From: Biscogniauxia marginata
Taxonomy: Eukaryota > Ascomycota > Sordariomycetes > Xylariales > Xylariaceae
Assembly: GCA_022695795.1 (NCBI GenBank)
Contig: MU404056.1
Coordinates: 806,001 to 870,000, forward strand
Direction of reading: 5' to 3'
Length of the DNA: 64,000 bases
Positions 55,026 through 64,000 of the stretch are shown here, piece after piece; the stretch's first letter is position 1; every line of letters begins with the position of its first letter. A model generated the notes under the pieces. The model searched no databases. It worked only from the letters and a program-made list of their open reading frames with translations, and was not told the DNA's origin. The position numbers and the translations under genes were made by a program.

Positions 55026-55754
55026 TTTTAAATTAATATACGAAAAATATTTAGTTTTAATTAAAAAGCATTTTAAATAACATTTAAAGATAAATAATAA
55101 GCGTATAAACAAAGTTAATATATAATTTGAAAATAAGATATTTATTAAATTATTAAGAATTATATTAATTAATTAATTTATAAAAACGGTATAATAATTA
55201 AAGTTATTTAGAAATAAAGATATTTTTGGTTTTAACTTAAAAATATAATTTATTTTATTAAAACGAAATTACGATAAATATATACACGATTTAGTTATTT
55301 ATTTGTTAATAAGTTTTATTATTATTATTAAATTAAAAGTAAAGCATTTTAAAGATTTAAATTTAATTTAAAAAACTTAAATATAGATTTTAATTACGAT
55401 GTAATTATAAATATTATATATTTAAAAGGGAAACTGGTATTTTATATAATAAATATTATTATAAAATTTTAAGTAATAAAGTTTATACGAATTATTTTAA
55501 TTAAAAAAACTTAAAAAATGTTAAAATATTATTAAATTAATATTTATTTTAACTTATTAAATATTATTATTTATAATATTAATATTAATTTTAGTAATAT
55601 TAAATTTAAAAATAAAGTATATATCGCTAAAATTACTTATAAATAAAGTCGAGAAATATTATAACTTAATTTATTAAATATATAAAATTATTTTAAAAGA
55701 GGTTTAAAAATTAAAGGTATTTTAATTATAAATAATAATTAAAGCGATTAATAA
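55026..55754. other. continuation of the degraded repeat
   Basis: Same composition as the block left of the solo LTR, and presumably the same element. Nothing recognisable. It ends at the LTR of the next chromovirus copy. Confidence 0.4.
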
Positions 55755-56187
55755 CTATAACGAACCTCTTTGTATGTTCCTAGTTAGTTAACTTCACAAG
55801 TAAGTACGTATTAAGTTTTCTTGATTTAAAAGTAATAATAAATTAAAAATGATTCAAGAAATTCATAATATTTTATTCGTTAAAGAGATTTTAAGGTATT
55901 TTCATTATAATATTAAGGAGTAATTATAATCTTAAATTAATAGCTAAAAAACTAAAATAAATAACTAAATATAAAAGAGATTTTAATTTATTTATACTTT
56001 GTTTTTAAAGAAGTAATATCCCGCATTTTTTAACTTTCTTTATTACGAAAAATAAAAACAAATAAAAGATTCTTTTTTTTTCTTTTTTTATTGCTTTATA
56101 AAAAAAGTTATAAAAAATCTTGTTTTAAGTTACGAGACTTAAAAGTCACGTGATTTTTATTAATTATTCTCCTTATTAATTATAACA
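55755..56187 (-). repeat. 3' LTR of the 55755 copy (433 bp)
   Basis: Starts TATAACGAACC (RIP form). Its end TTAATTATAACA corresponds to TTAGTCATAACA of the copy at 58695. It contains AAGTCACGTGATTTTT near 56147. A purine tract on the element strand follows directly. Confidence 0.82.
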
Positions 56188-56260
56188 CTATTTTTCTTTT
56201 TTTTCTTTTTATTTTAAAAACAATTAAATAAATTTCTTTTTTTTTAATTTATTACTTATT

Positions 56261-56929
56261 ATACCTTTTAAAAAAGTAATTAAATCTTTTACGCGTATAA
56301 ATAAAAAATCGTTATTTAAATATTATAAGGATTTAATTAACGCGATTTCTTTATTTGGTTTTAAAGTTATACTTTATTCTCGATATTTTAATAAAGACTT
56401 ATTTTATAAGATATTAAAGGGTCGTAATAAGTATTAAAATTATAACGCTTTAAATATGTCGTCTTATAATAAAAACCTTTATATTAAGAAGTTACGAGTT
56501 AATCGCGAAAAACGTGTTATTAAATAAGCGTTTTTAAACCTTTAACGTTATTACTAAAAAGAGGCTTATTAAAAATTTAAGTATTAATAAGTTAAAGTTA
56601 ACAAGGCTTTAAATCGTTTAATTTGTTTAAATCGTTAATAAAACTTTTTTTAAAAAAAAGATATAAAGTTTATTTAAAAAAGCTTTTAAAACTTAAACGA
56701 GATAAAGAAATAAAAACGCGTTAAAGCGGCGTAGTAACGTTTTAACGAAAAGTAGTTACGTATAAAAAGACTATTATATTAATTCGAGTAAAACGCGCTT
56801 ATTTTAAGGGCTTTCTCCTTTTTTAATTAGTTTTAATTAAACCCTTTTTTTTATTAAGGCTTTTTAGTTAATTTAAGTTTTAGCGGTGAAAATTCTTAAG
56901 CTTATTTATTAAGTTTTTTAAGTGCTTAA
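56261..56929 (+). pseudogene. antisense accessory ORF, third copy (all six Cys mutated to Tyr)
   Basis: A 223-codon frame, 73 bp from the LTR, begins at ATA (RIP form of ATG) exactly 38 codons before the first Cys position. The six ligand positions at 56375-56467 keep CX2CX6CX8CX2CX7C spacing, but all six codons are TAT, as expected from TGT under G-to-A change. It is followed by IKKLRVNREKRVIK and a long helical part, with TAA/TAG at Gln positions. The stop at 56927-56929 aligns with the other copies. Confidence 0.72.
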
Positions 56930-58694
56930 AAGGTTTTTAAGTATTTTTATTTAATAAAATATTATAATTAATTATTAACTTTTTTTAAATTTAATACCTT
57001 TTTTACTTCGTACTTATTAGGTTTTTTTTTTAAGTTTTAATTAATTTTTTAATAAAGCGTTTTTAACGCTAGTTTTAAAAATAAAAAATAAAATATAAGA
57101 TATATTTTAAATTTTTTAATAAACAAAGTTTATAATTAACTTTTAAGATGATTTTCTTAACTTTATATAGTTTTAACTTTTTAAACTTAAGTTTTTTATT
57201 AAGCCGTTTTATTTTAATTTAAGGTGTTTTTATTATCGCGTTTTATTATTAACGAAGTAAATAAACTATATTTTCTTTTTTAAAAATTAGTCCTTTAATT
57301 CTTTTTTTATTATAATACTTTGTTATTTTATTTTAAATAAATTATAATTCTTTTTATAGTTATCATTATATTATTTAAACCTTTTCGGATAATACTTTTA
57401 TTTTCGGGGCTTTTATTTCGACTTTTAATGCTTTCGTGAGTTTGATTAGTTATTTTTAGATTTCTGCTTTTTAACCGTATATTACTTTGTATAGTGATAT
57501 TTTTATGTTTTTATTAATTAAAGTGTTATACGCTATTTAGGTTATTAGTAGTAATTTTACTTAATTATTTATTTTTTAGTTAATATAACTTTATAAATAT
57601 TATTTTATTATTTAGTTTATTTTTTTTATTTATTCGTTTAATTAAAAATAATACGTTATAAATAACTTTTATTTAATTTTTATTTGTTTTATTAAGTTAA
57701 TTCAAAATTTTAAGGTAAATAACTTGTCTTTATTTGAAATAATACGTTTTAATAATTTATGTTTATTAATATATTTTTTAAGAAACTAAAAACTAACTAT
57801 TTTATTATACTTAACTCGTTAAACGGTAGGAAATAAGTATATTTCGTGAGTTTATTAATAATTATTTATATATTATTATAAGGTATTTTTATGGTAAAAT
57901 CTTTTAACTTAAAAAGTTTTATTATGAAATTTTATATAATTATATGTCATGTTTTTTTAAGTATTTAAATTAATTATAATAATTTATATAATTTATATTG
58001 TGATGGTTTAATTTTATTATAAATATTATAACTTTTTATAATTCTTTTAATTATTTATTTTATTTCTAAAAAGTCGAATTTTTTTTATAACCGTTTTAAT
58101 GTTTTAAAGATTCCTTAATAACCGTGTAAAGGGTATTCGTAGAATTCCTTAACGAATTCGTTTTATACTCGTTTTAATATGTAAACTTTTTACTTATATA
58201 AAAGAAGTTTATTATTAGATCTTTATTAAAACTATAATTATTTTTCTTTTTAATTATAACTTTCCTTAAAACGTTATTTTTAGTTTTTTATGTTAATTTA
58301 TATGTAAATTAATATAATTAATTTCTTATTTTATTATTTAAATATCTAGATATCTTTTTTATTGATTTTTAACTTATAATCTTCTTTTTTATTAAGAAGA
58401 TTTATTTAAATATTTTCTTTTCTCTTAATATGATAAATTCTAAAATTAAACTTAAATAAAAAGATTATTTAACGCTTATATCTTTAATTAAGTATTTATA
58501 TTATTATAAATCGTGTAAAGTTTTTATAATTTAAATAAATATTAATAAGTTCCTTAATTTTATTAAGTTATAATTCTTATTTTTTTAATATTTTAATAAT
58601 TATTAATAGTTTAGTTTAGCATTATATAATGTTGTAAATAAATACGCGATTAAATATTATTTTTTATTATTTTTTAGTTGCTTTAAAACTGTTT
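56730..58694 (-). pseudogene. pol 3' part of the 55755 copy (RH-INT-chromodomain)
   Basis: The minus strand shows the same integrase and chromodomain order as copy A at homologous spacing, but with more TAA/TAG and Asn/Lys substitutions. It is truncated in the RNase H region by the insertion at 58695. No active site is usable. Confidence 0.75.
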
Positions 58695-59178
58695 TGTGAC
58701 GAACCTCCCTGTGTGTTCCTAGTCAGCTGACTTCACAAGTAAGTACGTACTAGGTTTTCTTGATTTAAAGGTAACAGTGGGTTAAGATTGGTTCAATTAA
58801 TTTATAATGTTATGTTCGTTAAAGAGGTTTCAAGGTACTCTTACTATAGTATTAAAAAGTGACTATAGTCTTAAATTAATAATTAAAGAATTAAAAAGAA
58901 TGACTAGATACATAAGGAAATTCCGATTTATTTATACTCTAGAGGTAAATAAAGAACACTTATCTTCTTTTTAATTCTCTATGGATTTATAGGGAGAGCT
59001 ATAAAGAATCCCACTTCTTTTTGATTCTCTATGAATTCTTAGGGAGAGTTATAGAGAATCCTATTTCTCTTTGATTCTCTGTGGATTTTTAAGGAGAGTT
59101 ACAAAGAATCCCACTTTAAGTCACGGGACCCTCAAAGTCACGTAACCTTTTCTTATTTTATTCTTATTAGTCATAACA
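58695..59178 (-). repeat. 3' LTR with triplicated ~50-bp unit (484 bp)
   Basis: Starts TGTGACGAACC and ends TTAGTCATAACA. Three tandem units of the type GATTCTCTRTGGATTtntagg followed by GAGAGYTAYAGAGAATCC lie at about 58965-59110, each an imperfect hairpin. A CACGGGACC/CACGTAACC pair near 59120-59150 replaces the CACGTGAC box of other LTRs, probably by point mutation. Confidence 0.88.
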
Positions 59179-59253
59179 CTATTTTTTTCCTTTTTTTGTT
59201 TTTATCTTTAAAATAATCAAATAAGTTTTTTCTTTTTTATTTTATTATTCGTT

Positions 59254-59946
59254 ATACCTCTTAAAAAAATAATTAAATCTTTTATACATATAAATAAAAA
59301 ATCCTCTTTTAAATATCGCAAGAAACTAGCTTACGCGATTTCTTAATTTGGTTTTAAAGTTATACCTTGTTCTCGGTGTTTTAATAAAAGCTTGTCTTAT
59401 AAAATGTTAAAAGGTTATAACAAGTGTTAAAATTATAATGCTTTAAACGTGTCGTTTTGCGATGAAAACCTTATTTCGTTATTTTCTCTTAAAAACCTTC
59501 GTATTAAGAAATTACGGGTTAATCGTGAAAAACGTGCTATTAAATAATTATTTTTAGATTTTTAACGTCGTTATTAAAAAAAAGCCTATTAAGAATTTAA
59601 GCGTTAGTAAGCCGAGGCTAGCGAGGCCTTAAGTCGTTTAATTCGTTTAAACTAATAATAAAACTTTCTTTAAAAAAAGGGTATACGGTTTATTTAGAGA
59701 GGTTTTTAGAATTTAGATAAAATGGAAAAGCAAGAGCGTATTAAGGCAGAATAAAGACGCCTTAATAAAGAACAACAGCGAACGGAGGAATCGCTGCGTT
59801 AATTTAAATCTAAGTAAGATGTGCTTGCTTCGAGGGTTTTCCCCTCTTTCGATTGGTCTTAATTGGATTCTCAGGCTTCCTTAATCGATCCGGATTCTGG
59901 CGGTGAAAGTTCACGAGTTTATCCGCCAGATTTTTTAGGTATTTAA
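59254..59946 (+). pseudogene. antisense accessory ORF, best-preserved copy (231 codons)
   Basis: The frame begins at ATA (from ATG), 75 bp from the LTR and 38 codons before Cys 1. The cluster at 59368-59460 reads PCSRCFNKSLSYKMLKGYNK then C: Cys 1, 2, 4 and 6 persist, and Cys 3 and 5 are Tyr. The spacing is CX2CX6CX8CX2CX7C, within the Zn2Cys6 consensus. Downstream are IKKLRVNREKRAIK, a helical part (SRLIRLN, then GIRFIQRGF) and a charged coiled coil ending NKEQQRTEESLRQF. The C-terminus (DPDSGGESSRVYPPDF) ends at 59944-59946. Only about seven stop codons interrupt it, all at Gln-compatible sites. This copy is the best template for a family search. Confidence 0.78.
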
Positions 59947-62900
59947 ATGGTTCCTAAGTGTTTTCTTTTAATAAATAACTTTTCCATTTAACAAAATACT
60001 ATAATTAACTTTCGACTTGTTTTAAATTTAATATCTTTTTTATTTCGTATTTATTAGGATTTTCTTTAAATTTTAGTTGGTTTTTTAACATAGCATTATT
60101 TAGTGCTGGTTTTAAGAGCGAAACATGGAATATAAGGTATATTTTAAATTCTTTTAATAGTGTTAATTTATAGTTAACTTTCGAAATAACCTCTTTAATC
60201 TTATATGGTCTTAATTTCTTGAATTTAAGCTTTTTATTAAGTCGCTTTATTTTAATTTAAAGTGTTTTTAATGTTGCGTTTTGTCGTTAACGAAGTAAGT
60301 AAATTATGTCTTCTCTTTTAAAAATTAGTCCTTTAATTCTTTTTTTATTATAATACTTTATTATTTTGTCTTAAATAAATTATAATTCTTTTTGTAGTTA
60401 TTATTATATTACTTAAATCTTTTTGGATAATACTTCTACTCTCGGGCCTTTATTTCGACTCTTGGTGCTTCCGTGAGTTTAATCGGTTGTCTTTAAACTT
60501 CCGCTTTTTGCCCGTACACTGCCTCGTGTGGTGATATTTTCATGTCTTTATTGATCGAAGTGTTATATGCTATTTAGGCTATTAATAACAATTTTACTTA
60601 ATTATTTATTTCCTAGTTAATATAGCTTTGTAGATATTGTTTTATTATTTAATTTAGTCTTTTTATCTGCTTATTTATTTAAGGATAATACGTTATAAAT
60701 AACTTTTATTTAATTTTTATTCGTTTTATTAAGCTAATTTAAAATTTTGACGTGAATAACTTGTTTTTATTTGAAATAACGTGTTTTAGTAGCCCATATT
60801 TATTAACATATTCTCTTAAGAAGTTGAAAGCTAATTATTTTGCTGTGCTCGATTCGTTAAATAATAAGAAGTAGGCGTATTTAATGAGTTTGTCGACGAT
60901 TATTTATATATTGTTATAAGGTACTCCTATGGTAAGATCTTTTAATTTTGGGAGTTTTACTATAAAATCCCATGTAATTATATGTCACGTTTTGTTAGGT
61001 ATTTAGGTTAGTTATAGTAATTTATATGGTTTATGTCGTGATGCTTTAGCCTTATTATAGATGTTATAATTCTTTATAATTTTTTTAACTATTTATCGTA
61101 TTTCTAGAAAGTCGAATTTTTTTTGAAGTCGTTTTATTGTTTTGAAAATCCCTTGGTAGCCGTATAAAGGATATTCGTGAAATTCTTTAACAAATTCGTC
61201 CTATATTCGTTTTGATATGTATACCTTTTCCTTGTACGAGAGAAGTTCGTCGTTAGATCCTTATTAAAACTATAATTGTTTTTCTTTTTAATTGTAATTT
61301 TCCTTGAAACGTTATTTCTAGTTTCCTATGTTAATTTATATATAAGTTAATATAATTGATTTATTATTTTGTTGTTAAAACATCTAAATATCTCTTTTAT
61401 TAATTTTTGATTTATAATCTCCCTTTTTATTAAGAAGATCTACTTAGATATTTTCTTTTCCCCTAATATGCTAAATTCTAAAATTAAACTTAGATAAGAA
61501 GATTATTTAACGTTTATGTTTTTAATTAAGCGTTTATGTTGTTATGAATCGTATAAGGTTTTTATGGTTTAAGTAGATGTCGATAAGTTCCTTAGTTCCG
61601 CTAAGCTATAGTTCCCATTCCTTTAGTGCTTTAATGACTATTAATAGTTCTTTGTTATAAATTTAATAGTTTAATTTAGTATTATGTAGTGCTTTAAATA
61701 AGTACGCGACTAGGTACTATTTCTTATTATTTTCTAATTGCTTTAAGACTGCTTTAATAGCGAAATTTAAAGCGTTTATCTTTAATTGTTTCTTTTTATT
61801 TTCGTTTGGAAATTTATATATAACTTTATTAGTTATAACTTTTTTTAGTTGCCGAAAAGCTTGTTTAGCTTTTTTAATGAAATGGAAAGCCTCTCTTGTT
61901 TTTGCTAAGGTAATTAATTCTGTTAATGGTTTAGCGATACGCCCGAAATCTTTAATGAGTTGTTTAATATAGTTAATAAAGCCAAGAAATGTATATATAT
62001 TTATAACATTCTTGGGTTTTAGCTAATCCTTAATTGTTATTATTTTTCCCTTTTAAATGCGAATTTCTCTTGGATTTATTATAAACCCTAAATAGTTTAG
62101 TTTTTTAATATGTTATTTACTTTTAGTCGGATAAACAAGTAGGTTCGCCTTTTCTAGGGCTTTTAACACCTACTTTATATGCTCTTTATACTCTTTCTCG
62201 TTTTCTAAGTAAATTAATATATCGTCTAGGTAAATAAATACAAATTTATCCAAAAACCTACGAAGAACTATTATAATTATATATTAAAATATAACAAGTA
62301 TATTAATAAGTCTAAATAGCATAACTTTGTACTTATAATATTTATATATTATTCGAAAGGCTATATATTATTTGTGTCTCTTAATTATTCTAATTATATA
62401 GTATTTATCGCGAAGGTTTAATGCTATGAAGATTTAGGCCTTACTAATTTATTCTCTTATGAGTTTTATTAATAATAACAAATACCCGTTTTTCTTGGTT
62501 ATTTCATTAAAGTGTTAATAATTAATCACTCGTTACTACACTAGGTTTCCTTTTTTATCGATATGTTACTTCCCGTTTTTATTTATTTTAAGTACTATAA
62601 TTACCGGGTATCTTAACAAGGATTCGAATTCTCGAATATATCCTTTATCGAGATCCTCTTAAATTCCCTTTTATAATGCTCTTTGTTTTTCTTAATTTAT
62701 AAGATATACTAAGAATAATTTTAATTATTTTCTTTCTTTAAAGTAAATTTAGTAATTTCACTAGCTATGTTTTAATAATTCTTCCTTTATTCTATCTTTA
62801 AATAATTTGTGAAAACGGAAATACTTACGCGATACTTTTTTCGTTAGATTTTTAGGCTTGGTTACTCGAATTATATAGGCGATATGTTTCGTCTTTATAT

Positions 62901-63350
62901 CCGTTTTTTTAGAGTCACTTGCGATACTTATCTCGTAACTCGTAATGATTAACTTCTCCTGTTTCTAATCCTAATAAAGCGTGTTTATCTCGAAATTTAT
63001 TTGTGAATTACTTTTTTTAAGCCAATTTATTCTTAAGATTATATCGTGATTTAATATATGTATAATATTAAGGATGACTTATTTAAGATGCCTTTAAATA
63101 GTTACCGAGAAAGGAATTGTTTTTCTTAGTACCTTATTATTCTTGTAATTAAATATACTTCCTTTAAAGTTTTATAGCTTATATAGGTTTTATTTATATA
63201 CTTATGATATTTTGTTTTCTTAAGTTATCTTTGTTAAGACATAACTTTTATTTGCTCTTAAATTTATTAAGGCTTTATACTCTTTTTCATTATACCTAAC
63301 TTTAGTTATAATAATGTTATTAAGTCCCGACTAGACTTTATATAAAGACT
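59770..63350 (-). pseudogene. pol of the 58695 copy
   Basis: On the minus strand the pol tail reads KQAHLTQIQI-like sequence (TAG/TAA read as Gln) and ends at a TAA equivalent to the pol stop of copy B. The chromodomain, integrase finger (FHEYPLYGYQGIFK near 61150-61190), RNase H, RT with intact FVFIYLDD (62221-62232 for YLDD) and protease follow. RIP-type stops remain, so it is inactive despite the intact box. Confidence 0.82.
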
Positions 63351-64000
63351 TATTATTTATAGCTTCTCGCTGCCTTACTAGCAAGAGCCTTTGTCGTTTT
63401 TTGGTTTTTTACGTCCTTTCTTTTTTGGTTTTTTTTTTAGTTGTTATAACTCGGATGTCCTTCTATTTTTAGGCTTTTATAAGAGCGTGTTTCTAGTAAT
63501 TATTGCTTAAATAGTCTCTTTAATTACCCTTTACGTAGTAGGGAATAAAAGGTTTATTCTTTATGTAAAACCTTGTATATTAAAACTTTAATTTTTTTAA
63601 GGGCCCTTTTGTAACTCAAGTTTATTTTATTAACTCGGAATTTTTTAAAGTTTTAAATTATTCTCGAATAAAACGAATAATTATTGAGTTTATTTATTAA
63701 GGGTATTTTAATGTCTTCTTTTAAGTTTATATTAATTTTTAAAAGTTTTCTTCCTTTTTTAAGGTATGTTTTAATGATTTATTTATAGCCTTGTTTAATC
63801 GCGCGTGTTTTTGTTTATTACTTTATTAAGTGTTTTTTTATAAAGCTAAATAGACCGGTATCGTATTTAGTTCGTTTTTCGAGTTATTATGGAAGATGTA
63901 GTTCCTTTTATAATTCCCATAATTCTTCCTTAATCTCGTTTTCTTTAAAACCTGCTTCGAGTAAGTCGTGTACGTCGCATGGTACCGAGATGTAACATAT
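63351..64000 (-). pseudogene. gag 3' part of the 58695 copy (cut by the window end)
   Basis: Homologous to the segment of copy A between protease and knuckle: the KYDINLFGF-type piece and the Cys-rich CDVHDLLEAGF region are present near 63840-63980. The zinc knuckle and start lie outside the window. Confidence 0.7.

Larger units (their letters stand above)
55755..58694 (-). mobile_element. 3' half of a chromovirus, minus strand
   Basis: From the left: 3' LTR (55755-56187), purine tract, antisense accessory ORF, chromodomain (56930-57060), integrase (57540-58200) and the RNase H side (to 58694), where the LTR of the next copy begins. It is the most heavily RIP-mutated copy in the window. Confidence 0.85.
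58695..64000 (-). mobile_element. chromovirus copy, minus strand, running off the window
   Basis: From the left: 3' LTR (58695-59178), purine tract, antisense accessory ORF, chromodomain (about 59950-60130), integrase (60400-61270), RNase H (61600-61950), RT (62000-62560), protease (62900-63400) and the 3' part of gag to the window edge. The 5' LTR must lie beyond 64000. It is less mutated than its left neighbour: the RT YLDD box is intact. It has inserted into the RNase H region of the 55755 copy and is therefore younger. Confidence 0.88.

Overview
The window comes from the genome of a filamentous ascomycete (Pezizomycotina). The evidence is: short GT..AG introns with CTAAC/CTGAC branch sites, fungal MFS and Zn2Cys6 families, chromodomain Ty3/Gypsy retrotransposons, and a two-compartment base composition. 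About 1-34.8 kb and 51.9-64 kb are extremely AT-rich and full of TA dinucleotides. Coding relics there carry TAA/TAG where Gln or Trp is expected, Tyr for Cys, and Asn for Asp. This is the C-to-T / G-to-A pattern of repeat-induced point mutation (RIP). Between them, 34.8-51.9 kb is an island of ordinary composition with spliced genes.

Left AT-rich block. 1-11.1 kb holds isolated RIP-ruined relics: an ankyrin-repeat protein, a copy of a widespread uncharacterised fungal family (4781-6153), and three unidentified relics. 11.1-34.8 kb is a nest of one Ty3/Gypsy chromovirus family. It contains a minus-strand copy (11097-17357) joined to a minus-strand fragment (17358-20272), then a plus-strand copy with two 380-bp LTRs (20273-27681), then two 5'-end minus-strand fragments with LTRs (27682-32019 and 32020-34791). 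Every piece is RIP-mutated.

Gene island. In order: a broken membrane-protein gene (minus), an intact four-exon MFS transporter (37092-39067), a decayed Zn2Cys6 regulator next to it, about 4.5 kb of gene-poor sequence, an intact six-exon secreted FMN-dependent alpha-hydroxy-acid dehydrogenase (46262-47701), and a small three-exon gene of unknown function (50604-51039). Regulator, transporter and oxidase may be the remains of a small metabolic or efflux locus whose regulator has been lost.

Right AT-rich block. 51.9-55.7 kb is deeply degraded and contains a solo LTR with a perfect 5-bp target-site duplication. Two further minus-strand chromovirus copies follow (55755-58694, cut by the next; and 58695 to the window end).

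Most interesting observation. All four copies that keep their 3' end carry an additional open frame on the strand opposite to gag-pol, between the polypurine tract and pol. It has about 219-231 codons, the same start position 38 codons before the first Cys, exact CX2CX6CX8CX2CX7C spacing (Zn2Cys6-like) and a coiled-coil tail. Its 3' end overlaps the pol C-terminus tail-to-tail by roughly 0.2 kb. The LTR end facing it has a CACGTGAC-type box and a variable, repeat-rich U3. This looks like an accessory antisense regulator gene carried by the retrotransposon.
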